NCBI GenBank assembly: GCA_026119855.1 | Contig: JAOWBW010000145.1 | Coordinates: 1,730,801 to 1,794,800 of the forward strand | From: Campanula takesimana | Taxonomy: Eukaryota > Streptophyta > Magnoliopsida > Asterales > Campanulaceae | DNA: 64,000 nt | Direction of reading: 5' to 3' | Program-made: the position numbers and the translations under genes | The notes under the pieces: model-generated | The model's database searches: none | The model's input: only the letters and a program-made list of their open reading frames with translations | Told to the model about the DNA's origin: nothing | In this document: in pieces, positions 22,641-34,597 of the stretch | Layout of the letters: the number at the start of each line of letters is the position of its first letter | Numbering within the stretch: the first letter of the stretch is position 1

Positions 22641-22881
22641 TGAATATTAAGTCTGAGAAATACCTAATAGATGAATGTAAGACTCATCATTCATCAATCA
22701 ACCCGCACCAATAAGACCACCCCCTCGCTTGGGAATAATAGACCTGGAATAAGGAGAGTAATCAGGATGGCGTGATTATTAATCCCATTGATGTTTGTCT
22801 ACCATGCATCTAACTCACAGGACTATTAATCACATGTCGCGCTAAGAGAGGCTATCGAACGGTACCTAAGAGTTTAAACTA

Positions 22882-23578
22882 CTCCCTCAGTCTCATAATG
22901 ATTTTCTCATTTGCCATTTCTTATTGCTTCAAAAAATATTTTGCATTTCTACAATTTGGGTTTAAAAATGCATAACAAAGCATGTCTAGTAAAACAAGTA
23001 TTCATATTCTTAAAAAAAAAAAAAAAAAAAAAAATGAATAGTGAAATGAGAAACAAAATAGATGAGTAAGATATTAGAAAGCTCATAAAATATCCTTACT
23101 TAGTAAAGGTTATGCAGTGAAGGAGTAGAAAGAAAAAGTTAGTACAAAAGTTACTTAAAATATTGGTAGGTAAGTATCTACCACTCTTTCTGTGCTAAAA
23201 TGAATGTACGATTATTATTTTTAAATTAGTTCAAAAAAATTTCCTTCATGTAATACTTATCAATCAGTCGATGTCGGAATTCATGTAATACTTATCAATC
23301 AGTCGATGTCGGAAACCATTGTTATTTGCCAAATTAGAAAGTTGAAACACAAGAGTTGTTAATACTATTTAAGTAGAAAATCGCATGTTGTTTTCAATCC
23401 TTCTGTTCATGACAACAACTTCCTCGGATTTGGGGCTGCTAATGCTATGATAACACTACTGCACATACATATAGAAATTTGAAACCCATACTCCAAAATT
23501 ATTATTCAAGAAAATATTTAAATTTATTTTTAATTAAGTGCAAAGTTAAAATTATTTGGATGTTTTGAATGGAGGGAG
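22882..23578. mobile_element. Possible Stowaway pair or composite, 697 bp
   Basis: The left arm is CTCCCTCAGTCTCATAATGA and the right arm GAATGGAGGGAG, both next to TA. The spacing is long for a single Stowaway and the interior includes a poly(A) tract (23010-23034), so these may be arms of two different copies. Confidence 0.35.
23245..23314. repeat. 35-bp tandem duplication
   Basis: Two identical adjacent copies beginning TTCATGTAATACTTATCAAT and ending CGATGTCGGAA. A recent slippage or repair event is likely. Confidence 0.85.
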
Positions 23579-24511
23579 TACTATAGTATGTAAACATGTT
23601 ACTAGGAAGTTCTCGCACACAACTAAAATATAACACACGTGTTATTAATGGTGTATCAGTAATAAATTTTAAAATTTCATTATAATCATTATTTTTTTCT
23701 TAAAACTTAATTAAAGTTGAACTAAATTGACAAAACAAAACGAGACTTAACTTTATGACAGAATGAGTATATTTTGGGACTGAGCGAGTACTTCGTAAAA
23801 TGACTAAATGTAAATATTCTTTTTTTGATCTATATTGAAAATACTCAATATATTTAGTGATTTACGAAACCCATTCATTCCAGTATCGATACTCACGTTT
23901 ACTTTTGCCAAACATCTCAAACCAAACTGACAAACAACACAATAAATAAATAAATAAATAAATTGTATTATATAATAAATATAAAATTAATTAATTAAAA
24001 AATCATTTTAGTGACAAAATAACTAAAACTTTAGGTGGGCAAACAGAGTTGCAGAAGGACAACAAACTTGAATGATTTACATTCTCATTTTCAGGAACCG
24101 GAGTTTTTCGTTCTCTTTAGTCTCATTTTCTTCCCTCCTACATACACACATTACTAGTACTACAATATTTGGTACTAGTAAGGATTATGAACAGGAGCAA
24201 AGAACCAGGGCCCACTTTATCGTCGTTTCCATACAAGTAAAAAAACACGTTGCACGGAAGCAACACACAACGGACCTAAAACAAGAAAAGAAAGAAAATA
24301 ATCAGGTATTTAACAATCTGATTAGCAAGTGGTATTCCGAGGGAAAGTAAGCAGGAAAAAAAATGCAATGGAAAACTTTATCTAATTTACTTCATAAATA
24401 TGATATCGGATTCTATTCTTTTAGTAACATAATAAGATCATACAAATAGGAAAGAAATTGACACGTATTTCATTTTCACGGCAATCAGCAAGATTATCTA
24501 TTTTTAAACCA

Positions 24512-24600
24512 GTGGCGGAGCTAGGATTCATAAAGGGTGGGGAAAAATATTACAAGGGTATATCGTAACATGGTGGAGCATAAAACTGACACAAATAGAT
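24512..24600. mobile_element. Possible truncated hAT end
   Basis: CAGTGGCGGAGCTAGGATT at 24512 matches the CAGTGGCGGA ends of hAT elements elsewhere in the window (51537, 62098). No partner end is found nearby. Confidence 0.4.
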
Positions 24601-24856
24601 GGCCATAGTACTTGTTATAATCTTGAACAAACAGGGAATAAACAGAAAAAGAAACCAATGACTGTCAGTCACTAAATAAATCTAGAGTTCAATGCTAAGA
24701 AGAAAAATATATAGTCCGTAATAAATATAAAAAGTAAAAATAAACTTCAAAGACTAAATCATTGTCAGTTCTCAAAATTCAAGGCCAGAAAAGGCAGACG
24801 AAGAGATGAAAAATGTGAAATTCATTTGGCATTGTCACATTACCTCGAGCTAATGG

Positions 24857-27800
24857 TTATATGCAAAGTGCACCCAAGTCTGGAGGCCCATTATCAGACG
24901 CATCAGACGACGCACCTTTCTTCCCTTGCTTTTTATCTTTTTTAATCTTGCCATCGTCAACTGTTTGGTTGCTGAAAGAAAAAAATGTGTAACTGGGTGA
25001 GAAAAGAATGAAAACACAAGCAAGCTCAACCAAGCTCATTGAGTAAAGAGCCTTCTCATATGGAGAACTACCTCCATCCCAAAATGAATGTCGTTCAGGA
25101 GCAAATTTGACGAACTTTTGGATATTCATTTTGGGACGGAGGTAGTAATATTTATCAAGTCCCATTTATGTTCTTAAGCTCGACAGAGCCCATAATAGTA
25201 AGAATAAGCCACTCCGAACATTAGAAAACCCTCAAGATTGCTTAACTCAAACAAAAATGGTTCAACTAACTAAGAAAATAACACAAAACTCAAAATCGTG
25301 AAGTGATTTGATTTTAACAGTGTCTCAAATCTCAAGCCTAACTAGTAAACTTTTCATCAAATGTTCTCTCTGAACTCTGGATCCTGCGAGACTTGATGTC
25401 TTTTTCTTTCTTTTTTTAACTAGATTTAAAGACAAGAAAATGATGCAATTAATAAAGAACATGAATAGAGGAAACACCGGCAAGCCAACTTTGAACTGAC
25501 ACAGTTTCACTCAATGAATGACGGCAGTATATCAGAACATAGACGCATAATATATTGAGGTATAGGGCTATGCTAACTGGAATCTTTAATGTAGCCATGG
25601 TTTATACTAACCTGGTGCAATATGGGTGTGGGTGTGGGTGTTTTACACAAGATTTAGAGGAAACACCGGCAAGCCAACTTTGAATAGAGGAAACACCGGC
25701 AAGCCAACTTTGAACTGACACAGTTTCACTCAATGAATGACGGCAGTATATCAGAACATAGACGCATAATATATTGAGGTATAGGGCTATGCTAACTGGA
25801 ATCATTAATGTAGCCATGGTTTATACTAACCTGGTGCAATATGGGTGTGGGTGTGGGTGTTTTACACAAGATTTAGAGGGGGAGGGGGGGGGGGGGGGGT
25901 GGAGGGGACCTTAAAATAACGATGGATGTGACAGCCGGATCAGACTCTATCCGATGATCCGATCCTCAAAGCTGAAACCAGATAACACTGGTCCGGTATT
26001 AATCTTGGGTAAAGGAAGCGGTGAAGAACTAAAGTCAACTGACAATGAGTCAACATAACTCTTAACTAAGATTTGACAAGATACTTATCAATTTTGTTGT
26101 TGAAAGGCAGGGAAAAGGACTGGACCACTGGTCTGGGGTAAACATAAGATTAAGAAAGCTGTGAAGAACTCAAGTTGACCAACATTGAGTCAACATAATA
26201 AGAAAGATTTGACAAGATACATATGAATTGGTTGTTGAAAGGTAGGGAAAGGACTGGATCATCAGAAAATCTATCATCTGAAATCAGTGATGACGCCAGA
26301 TCTTCTCAGGAAGGGGGGGTTACCTCAAAACAATACTCCCTCCGTCCCAAAACAAACTTCCCATGGAATGTTAGGAACGGGAATTAAGAAAAGATGTTGG
26401 AAAAGTAGGTGGTGTGAGTGAGAAGGAGGGAGAAAGTGGTGTAGGGATTAGGGAATAGTAAGTGGATAGTTGTTGTGAGTGGGAAGGAGAGAGAGAGTGG
26501 AAGGAATCTTTTCCTTTTTGGGTAAGTGGGAGTTTCCAATGGAACGCCCAAAATGGCAAAATAGAAGGAGTATACACTTTGTCTAAAACACAACTTAGAA
26601 GTCTCTTGTCCCAAACTATATCTTGCACGTATTTCACCAAAGTTAAGCAAAATACCCAAAACCTTGACCAAGGAATTACTGCAAAAAGTTAATATCTCCG
26701 AGACATACACTGCAAATCTACCAGAGGATCTCGCTTGGCCTGTGCCACAGCAAGATTTATACTTCTTTTTTGAACCACATGGGCAAATCTTGTTTCTTGG
26801 AATACTCTGCTGCCGAAAAGAAAAAGAGACTCATGAGAAAGGGCAGAAAAGAATCAGACATAAACCAGTGATTGAAGAAATACTTAATATATTTGGAGAA
26901 CGGAGAACCTTTTCAACATGTTGAAATTTGGTGTCATCACCAGTGTTTTCTATTTTGCTGCGAGATTTCTGCTTTAGAGTACTGTCCTCAACCTTCTCAA
27001 TGTAACGTTCACCCTCCTCAATTTGGTTGTCATCACAAAATCCTTGCAATAATAAGACAAACTAAAGATAATAAAGCTTTGCACAGATTGCAAGGAGATA
27101 GTGGAACTTTGAAACAAGTAAAAAAATATAAGCCGAAATAAACTATAAAGAATCAGAAGCCAATGTAGGATATGATGCATAAGACAGCACAAGAGAGTTA
27201 AAGGCAGTAATGCGTTGGAGAAACACGAGATGATTGGTCTGTCTGAGTGTGTTGGTTTTAACTAATGGCCTTTAAACTCAACGAGGTTGGTAATTGGTAC
27301 CCCCTCCGTCCCTAAATGAATGTCCAAATTTCAGTTTAAGGGACATTCGGAAAATCTCAACTCTTTATACAATTTAGTGGCAATGTTTCATATATATTCT
27401 TGTAGTCCTTTTTCCGAACATTTAGTTTTGCAAGTATAGAGAGACTAGTGAAAAAAACCAAAGTTTTGTCCTGGTTTAAAATCTCATCAAACTAAGGATA
27501 GCAAAACACCAGGACCAAATTGAGTAAAAATGAGAGACTGAGCTAATGAGTGGAAAATTAATGATCAAAAAAAATATAAAATATTGCTATAAAGCACTGC
27601 ACATTATATGGAATCTTGCAATCATAAGCAAGTGTGCAATCACATAGGCATCAAATATATCTCTTAATCTTGTTATCTTGTTAGTCTCCCTTTCTAGTTT
27701 TCAGAGTGGAAAGAACTCAAGATCGAGGATGAATTGTAGGCTTTTCTTAGACCCATCAACCTTCGCACTGGTACTATTCATATCTTTCCAGGAAGAATTA

Positions 27801-30800
27801 AGATCTGAGACTTAAACAACGTCAATGAGTAGAAAAGCTCTTCAAAATTATCTTGAATGTGAAAAATGTACTAACCAGTCATTACCATTGGACGTACCCA
27901 CTGAACCAATAACATTATCATCTTCAACCTTGTAGTCTTCAGTTCCTTGTTCGGGTAGGAGAAATTCGATTGCAGCATCAATATTACCACCCACTTGTAG
28001 TAGAACCTACAAAAAAAAAATTAAAAGTAAAATGTGAGTAACATATTACATCAAACAAGAGTGAACGGGATAACCTGAACTTATTGACAGGCTGACAGCC
28101 AGCACATTCAGAACTCAGATTACTGATCATAACTAAGAAATAGAAAAAGAAAACGCTACAGATTTCGAACAATCATCACCTCTTCAATTTTCTCAGTATT
28201 TTGGCATCCACTTCCGATCATGACCAATTTAATGGTTTCTTCCTGGATTATAGTCTTACCTGCTCCACTTTTAGCCTTGGAGACTGCAGCTTTTTCTCGA
28301 TTGGATTTCGCAGAAAGATCAGCATCAGCCTTCCACAAATTAAAGGTTTAGTAAGCTTCTATACTAGTAACATGTTGAAACATGCAACCGTGATGGAGTA
28401 GTTGCATCAACTACACATAACTTTAAAATACACCCTCCATCACGAAATGATAGTCCCACTTTTTTCGCCGTAAGTTTGATTGAACTTTGACCAATAATTT
28501 GTCATTAATTTTATTATCCAACTGAAAGTCTAAATATCGGTATAGAAAGTATTTGTAATGGTGTATCAATAACAAGTTTTAAATTTCATTGAGATAATTA
28601 TTTTTTCCTAAATCTTTGGCCAAATCAAGTTAACCACCACGGAGGGAGTATGACTAGCTATGACAATGCCCCAACCTTAATTATGATTGGCTTAGCTGGT
28701 CCAGTGCAAGTGTCTTCATTTAAACGCACACTGTTGTAATGCTCAGAATCATGAAAAGACCTGCAGAAACAGTAAGCATGTTAAAATAAAACTAAAAAGA
28801 GCCTAAATATCACAAAAGCATACTAACCCACGCACGCAATAAAACCCAGCTAACAGTCACACTAGAGAGAGAGAGAGAGTCGAAGACATATTCAGATAGA
28901 CACCCAGCAACAAAATTTTAACCAGAAGACCTATACTGACGTAACCTAGCACTAGAAAATGGCGCGTCATGGTAGTCTAAATGGAGGTGATCGACTTCCG
29001 ACCTCAAGAGGCAATAATCATTCAGAATAGCCAGTGAGTATTCATTCACATGGTAAAACTCAAGTGATGACATCAGTATAAAAGGGTACTTACAGATGCA
29101 TCATCCGAGCTTCGCGATTGCCAAAATTCTGTATGTACAAACGAGGTGACATTTTCTGAAAAGAAAAAAAAGAGATTGCGATTTATAAGCTCTGACTAAC
29201 AATAGCTTACCAAGCCAACTCTATAGAATTCTAGAACAAGTGAGTTATGAAAAGAAGTACAGGATCTTTATTGAAGCCGTTCTTTATTAGGATCGGACAC
29301 AAATGAGATCATAGTGCTTACCAGGTGTACGCATATATTACTGTTGGTAACAAGAGAGGCAGCTTGTAGCTCCATATTCCCAGCCCATGTACCATCTTTC
29401 TCCATTGACAGGCAGTATTCATCAAATGGTACATCATCTTCAATAAACGGCTCAAACATCTCACGGTTTTTCTGTGAAACAAATTTTAAACAATAAATTT
29501 TCTTGAAACCGCAAATATGTGTTAATTATACAATGAAAAATTCATGGCACAACTAATGACAATATTCCAATTGCAAAATAGTACGCGTTTCCAGAAGATT
29601 TATTCTTGAGATGAGAAGCGTGACAAAAAGGGAAGGGGACAAAGCATTCTCCTACCCGTAGTTAATTATTCTCCCAGGACCTCTTTCAGTGGGCTCTCTG
29701 TTACGCCTACAGCTGTGCAGTTTCCTATGAACTGCAGTCTCAAAAATGGCTTTATCAGTGAATTGTTTGTAGCTTGTACTCTATTCATCCCAAATTGACT
29801 ATCTGTTTTCAAAACTTTTCTCCCATTTTCTATGCCAACGCACATAGGGGACTATACCTTAAGAAAAGAAGAAGATATGGATTTCAGTCCAAAGAAGTAA
29901 TTGAACAGGCAGCGTCCCATTTCACTCCTCACTATGACTTGTCAATGCATAAGAAACACCAGCTTCAGTTTAAAAGAACGCTTGAAATACCCCATTGCAC
30001 AGTTGAATAAGGTTTCACTTTACAGAAAGCTAGTCAATGAAGTCAAGATGATATACGTCCTAATTTCAGTCCACAGTTTGAGCACTTGTACGAGAAAGTA
30101 GTAGAATCCCCCCCCCCAAATTGTGTGCCCCTGATTTGAATAATGCTACTAAATTCACCTTTGCTATCTATTACGTTTCAGCGTACTCCTACTTAATTAT
30201 AGTATGAGCACGAAAGGCATTCATGTTTATGTGATACCAATATTGCCTAAAAGCCAAATTCCTCGGAATTTTGCAAGAATTCCCCACCTCCCACCCCAAA
30301 TTGTGTACTGCTCCTCAAAATTTTGGAATGAAGGGTGCATTAGATTTGGTGTCCTTCCTATTAAAACTTTACACAGTGGATTGATGCACCTTTTGACACC
30401 CAATAAAAGATTTCTTTATTAAAATGCAAAGAAAGAGGACTAGTGTAAGTATATTTGTTTTGGAAGATACCATGATAAACTGCACCACCATATTACGATA
30501 CTTCATATGCTCATCCTCATCCCCTTCCAATTGATCTGCTATTGCTCTGTGACAAGCCAACAAGCAAACATTGGCAGCTTATGTTACAAAACAGTTGCAT
30601 CAATCACAATGAAGCAATTTCTATCCCGATTCACAAGTAACTGAAAGTTAATAAGGACGATTGCACCTACAACGATTAGACTTTAGTTAATATAAGCGAC
30701 CAATGAAAAATACCAGAATTAGATATTTGTACGGTTGTACCATGCGTTTGAAGATCAGGTCAAACTCAAGCTAATTCACAAACACAAACCTGAAGAAACA

Positions 30801-32640
30801 ATTACCATCAGCAGTCACTTGAATGATTTTCAATCCCAATGCATCAAGCTGAGCTCGAAATTCTGAAATGTCAGCCTGCTTTCCATGTTTTTTAATCTGA
30901 ACACCCAGCACCCAAAATAATACAGTTTCAGTCAAAATAATCAAGGAAGCAACCAGCCCAAAGAGCAGTGGTGAAGCACACAATGGAGAAGGGGGTCATC
31001 ACTCGTCCCCCTTAATTTCTGGGAATTGTCAGTGTAATATACCTTACTTTTTTAAAAAGAAGTGCACTAAAACTAACATTTATGTCAATTTTACCCCCCC
31101 CCCTTGATTTTTGGAAATAAGTTGTACTATTATACTACTCTGTCCCATAATAAGGGGCACAAATTTCCTTTTTTGGTGTCCCATTGATAAGTCAAATTAC
31201 CCAAAATGGAAACTTTATACTCCCACCGTCCCAGAGTAAGTGTCCACCCTTCCATTTGCATGGAGATTAAGAAATGGTGGGAGTGTTGTAGTGAGTATGA
31301 AAAGTGCGGTAGGAGAGAGAATGTGGGTTAGGGAATAGTAAGTTGTTTGGTGTTGTGAGTACAAAAGTAAAGTATGAGAGAGAATGACTAGGAGGAATAA
31401 TAAAGATTCTTTGCCATAAAGGAAATGTGGACAAAAAGGAAATGTGGAAACTTACTCTAGGACGGAGAGAGTAATACACTAATACCTTTTTATTTGATGG
31501 GACCCACTTGTCATACTCACAAGAACTATCCACCAACTATTCCCTACCCCACGTTCTCTCTCCTAATTCACTTTTCATACTAACAACACCCACTCAACTA
31601 TCAATACATATAAATATATATACACCCTCCTTAATTTCCGTGCACTTCCCATTTTGAGCATCTTATTGCAGGACGGAGGGAGTATCATTTTGGACTTAAA
31701 GGAATTACTCAACTATCAATACATATAAATATATGATAAGTGTAATTTTTAGCCACACCCAATCTTGACCCCCTTAGCAAACATTTCTGGATTCGTCACT
31801 GCCTACGAGTACTTGAATAATCTATTGTGATTGTATATTTTGATGGGAGACAAGACAACTTAACAAGGTTCAGCACTTAAAAGTATCTGACCCCTAACAT
31901 TACCATCAACTTATTTTCAAGTGGGCATTATGGATGGGCTCTTGGGCAGGTTATTAAAACTGCCACCTATAATGGCAGCAGACCATTAAATTTATCTCAT
32001 ATTAAGCAACAATTTTGGACTTAAAGGAATTACTCAACCTACCTCAATAACGGGAGTTCACATTTGCTAGATTTGTATGCAAGAAGTCATAATTTTTTTC
32101 GACATTTTTGAATTGTCATTGGATTAAATTATACTAGAACAGCATGGTATGGAATAATCACTCAATGATCACTTATAACTAACAAAATTCACTTCTAACA
32201 GAACAAATTTACTACTACCTCCGTCCCAAAATGAATGTCCAAAAAAATTCAAATTTTCTCTTGATCAAGAGCAAATCTGTAGATTTTTGGGCATTCATTT
32301 GGGAAAGAAAGAGTACCAATTTTCACTAAATTGACTAAACAATGAAGATCATTCTCTGAAACAATAAGATAGAATGAGAACTAGTTACATGAATGAGCAT
32401 TTAGTATGTGATTCAAATTATACATCATAATTACAACAAACGCACGATCAAACTCTGCAATTATGACGTATGTACAGATTTGCTAAGACAATTTCGAATT
32501 TCCATAAAGCGTAATTACTGAGAATAAAGAAACCGAGAATACAGCAGAAATTGAGATATAATTACAGCAAAGAATTTGGGAAGACTTACATGTGGTTGAT
32601 TTTTGGGTTTTGATGGCTTTTGCTGCTTTCGTTTCACCAT
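24857..32640 (-). CDS. OTU-family deubiquitinase with UBA-like and SEC-C segments (OTUD3-like)
   Basis: Eleven exons: 32640-32590, 30896-30790, 30546-30471, 29471-29322, 29155-29094, 28760-28676, 28329-28180, 28006-27886, 27042-26909, 26809-26709 and 24971-24857. All have GT/AG borders and matching phases, giving 383 codons plus stop. The OTU catalytic motif TADGNCFFR gives Asp47 and Cys50, and HDSEHYNSV gives His156. Around residues 208-246 (IGSGCQNTEKIEEVLLQ, DAAIEFL) a UBA-like helix bundle is likely. Residues 321-333 (CPC...CC) form a SEC-C zinc motif. The start MVKRKQQKP and end PPDLGALCI fit plant OTUD3-type proteins. The expected role is cleavage of ubiquitin chains in cytosol or nucleus; chain preference cannot be read. 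Introns 1 and 10 are inflated by MITEs and a hAT, but all exons are open. Confidence 0.9.
25068..25145. mobile_element. Short palindromic Stowaway-type MITE, 78 bp
   Basis: CTACCTCCATCCCAAAATGA and its inverted partner CATTTTGGGACGGAGGTAG. It is in intron 10 of the OTU gene. Confidence 0.75.
25463..25879. repeat. 219-bp tandem duplication in an OTU intron
   Basis: The segment starting GAATAGAGGAAACACCGGCA at 25463 recurs at 25682, nearly identical (CTTTAATG against CATTAATG). The 28-bp start also appears a third time at 25654. A G-rich tract (25876-25908) follows immediately. Confidence 0.88.
26336..26570. mobile_element. Stowaway-type MITE, 235 bp
   Basis: CTCCCTCCGTCCCAAAACA on the left and GCAAAATAGAAGGAG on the right, flanked by TA. 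It is in intron 10 of the OTU gene. Confidence 0.7.
27300..27420. mobile_element. Half Stowaway-type MITE in an OTU intron
   Basis: CCCCTCCGTCCCTAAATGAA follows TA at 27298. The expected right arm has decayed, and only TTTTTCCGAACATTTAG near 27407 is suggestive. Confidence 0.45.
28431..28648. mobile_element. Stowaway-type MITE, 218 bp
   Basis: CACCCTCCATCACGAAATGA on the left and ACCACCACGGAGGGAG on the right, flanked by TA. It lies between OTU exons 6 and 7. Confidence 0.7.
31135..31682. mobile_element. Stowaway-type MITE, itself interrupted
   Basis: CTACTCTGTCCCATAATAAG and, at the right, CAGGACGGAGGGAG, flanked by TA. It is split by the copy at 31220-31471 and nested inside the hAT-like element. 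Confidence 0.6.
31220..31471. mobile_element. Stowaway-type MITE, 252 bp, innermost of three layers
   Basis: CTCCCACCGTCCCAGAGTAA and TTACTCTAGGACGGAGAGAG inverted ends, flanked by TA. Confidence 0.8.
32215..32313. mobile_element. Short palindromic Stowaway-type MITE, 99 bp
   Basis: CTACCTCCGTCCCAAAATGA and its partner TCATTTGGGAAAGAAAGAG, flanked by TA. It is in OTU intron 1. Confidence 0.7.
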
Positions 32641-32730
32641 TGTTCCTCTCCGATATTCGACTCTGTAGGTTTACTACGCCAAATCTCGAGGGAGGAGAGC
32701 GAAACTGGAAGACAAGTTTGTTTTGCAAGT

Positions 32731-32749
32731 TGGGCCTAAATATTGGGCT
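32731..32749. promoter_or_regulatory. Two site II (TGGGCY) elements upstream of the OTU gene
   Basis: TGGGCC at 32731 and TGGGCT at 32744 lie about 90-110 bp upstream of the ATG at 32640. Paired TGGGCY boxes are TCP-binding elements common in constitutive plant promoters. The regulatory role is inferred from position only. Confidence 0.45.
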
Positions 32750-32813
32750 AAACAATGTAACGTTTTTTGGTTTTTTTTTTTTTTTTTCTTTCCAGGATAT
32801 CCACGCTAAGAGG

Positions 32814-33374
32814 TAGGGGCGAGCAGAAAAACCGATAACACCGAAAAAACCGACACCGAAAAACCGAACCAATAAGCTATTGGTAAGGTACGGTTCTTTT
32901 AATTTTAAAAACCGAATCTGGTGGCTCGGTTTCGGTTTCACACGCTAATCCCGATTTCACATACCGAACCGAACCGATATTGTTGAACGTCGTCGGCTTT
33001 TTCTTTTATATATACTCCCTCCGTCCCAGCACAAGTAGGACTTATTTCCTTTTTAGACCGTCCCAGAACAATTGAGCCCACCCCTCTAGTACTACTTGTG
33101 CTGGGACGGAGTGAGTATACTGCTTCCGACTTTTAACCCTCTACGTCACTTCTTTTAGCCCAAATAGTTCAATTTGGGCCTGGCGCAAGCCCAACTTAAA
33201 TGGCCCGTTTAATTAGCCCATTGGCACCGAACCGATACCGACCGACACCGAAACCGATCACACCGAGCCGATTTAAAACCGAATCATTTCGGTACTCAAA
33301 TGCTAGAAACCGATAAGATGCGGTTAGGTACCGGTTTTAGCTAGAAACCGTACCAAACCGAACCGAGCTCACCC
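32814..33374. mobile_element. ACCGAACCG-rich hAT-like repeat element
   Basis: It begins TAGGGGCGAGCAGAAAAACC, is packed with AACCG and CGGTT words at both ends, and ends near CCGAGCTCACCC. The two ends are roughly inverted copies. No clean target duplication is seen. A Stowaway (33015-33115) is nested in it. Confidence 0.45.
33015..33115. mobile_element. Short Stowaway-type MITE, 101 bp
   Basis: CTCCCTCCGTCCCAGCACAA and TTGTGCTGGGACGGAGTGAG inverted ends, flanked by TA. Confidence 0.85.
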
Positions 33375-33467
33375 GTGAATCGAATCGAATCGACTGAGAA
33401 ATCGAATCTTAGCCCTTACCGAAGGTGAAGCTTGAATTTATTATTACATTTTTATAGTCATTTGAAA

Positions 33468-33636
33468 CAGTGTTCTAAAAGACGTTAGGCGCTAGGCGTT
33501 CATGAAATGCCTAAGTATCGCCTAGGATATTGTAACTATTTCTGAATTCTCGGCCCTGCCTAAGTTCCGTCTAGACCCCGCCTAGGCGTTAGGTGCTGCC
33601 GCGCTTAGCGACCGCCTAACGCTTTTTAGAACCTTG
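33468..33636. mobile_element. Small hAT MITE, 169 bp, perfect 8-bp duplication
   Basis: Ends CAGTGTTCTAAAAGACGTTA and (reverse-complemented) CAAGGTTCTAAAAAGCGTTA. ATTTGAAA flanks both sides (33460-33467, 33637-33644). The interior is rich in GGCG/CGCC words and highly foldable. Confidence 0.8.
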
Positions 33637-33870
33637 ATTTGAAAGTGGCAATCTATTGAAAATAAACCGACGTAATAATGTTTTGATATTCGTCATGAAC
33701 AGACTGGGTTTAAGAATATGGTCAAAAATATATTTGAACAGTTAAGCTTGGGCCCAGCCCACTAAATATGCAAATAAAGCGGTTGCTTTTGAGTCCAAAA
33801 TTTATTTTTATTTAGGGTTCCAAATTTTTGTAAAATGTGAAATTATTAGTTCAATATTAATGCAATAAAT

Positions 33871-34210
33871 CAACGAGCTTATAGCTCAATGGTATCCGGT
33901 GGATGGATGGAGGCCACTTTTAGCAAGAGGTCTCAGGTTAGACTGGAGAACCTTTATCTTTCAAGCCCCATAGAGGGTACCCCTTATGTAGGGGAGTTTG
34001 TGCCAACAGGTGATCATTCAAATGACGCGGGACGTCTACGGTAAGGAGGCTACCAGATGTCGCAGGACGTCTATGGTAAGAAGACTACTAGATGGCGCGG
34101 GTTCCAACATAAGAATTTGTAATAGACAAAGCTATAGATCTGTAATAGGCTTCTTAGGAGTTTGTAACACGATGACAATTGTTTTGAATGAATAATATGA
34201 TACAAACTTT
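33871..34210 (+). mobile_element. Possible tRNA-derived SINE
   Basis: GAGCTTATAGCTCAATGGTA resembles a pol III A box, and AGGTTAGACTGG, about 60 bp later, is a degraded B box. The body continues into an A/T-rich end near 34210. No clear target duplication was found. Confidence 0.4.
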
Positions 34211-34424
34211 TTTTAAAAAAATAATGCAATATTTCTTTGATTTATTTGTATTTATCACTAAATTTTTTGGTGAAATCTTTCTTTAAATGCTTTGCTATTA
34301 TCACTCAAATTGTTGCAAGATTTCCTTGATTTACTAAATCTGGTGAAGTGGCTATTCCAAAACGTCACACCACACTTTTGTTGTATGGCAAATTAAAAAA
34401 CCCGACCAAAATAATCACTTTAGT

Positions 34425-34545
34425 GTTTTTTTTTTTTTTTTTTTTTTTTTTTATTACAATGTCCATGCCATAAGAAGGCGGTGAGAGGGATTGAAACCTA
34501 GCGCTCACCGAGTTGTGAGTCTTTGAATATTGTGTGATAAATAAA
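34425..34545 (-). mobile_element. SINE fragment with poly(A) tail, minus strand
   Basis: On the minus strand GGTTTCAATCCCTC resembles a B box, followed by CCTTCTTATGGCATGGACAT and a long poly(A) (the T tract at about 34429-34452). Confidence 0.45.
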
Positions 34546-34597
34546 TTAATTTGATTTGAACCATAGTTTGAATCTAAAACATTTGATAAGTTATAAC

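Larger units (their letters stand above)
30966..31801. mobile_element. hAT-like element in OTU intron 1, carrying nested Stowaways
   Basis: Left CAGTGGTGAAGC and right GGATTCGTCACTG are approximate inverted ends. Flanks CCAAAGAG and CCTACGAG match at 6 of 8 positions, in line with an aged 8-bp duplication. A Stowaway (31135-31682) lies within it, and a second (31220-31471) lies within that one. Confidence 0.6.

Noticed and set aside
24072..24350. 92-codon open frame downstream of the OTU gene
   Set aside because: No recognisable domain, no splice signals, and composition like neighbouring non-coding DNA.
32483..32941. 152-codon minus-strand frame upstream of the OTU start
   Set aside because: It is in a different frame from the OTU first exon and covers its promoter. 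The OTU exon model explains the locus.
33871..33960. Functional tRNA gene
   Set aside because: It has A- and B-box-like words, but the arms do not pair into a tRNA cloverleaf and the B box is degraded. A SINE is more likely.
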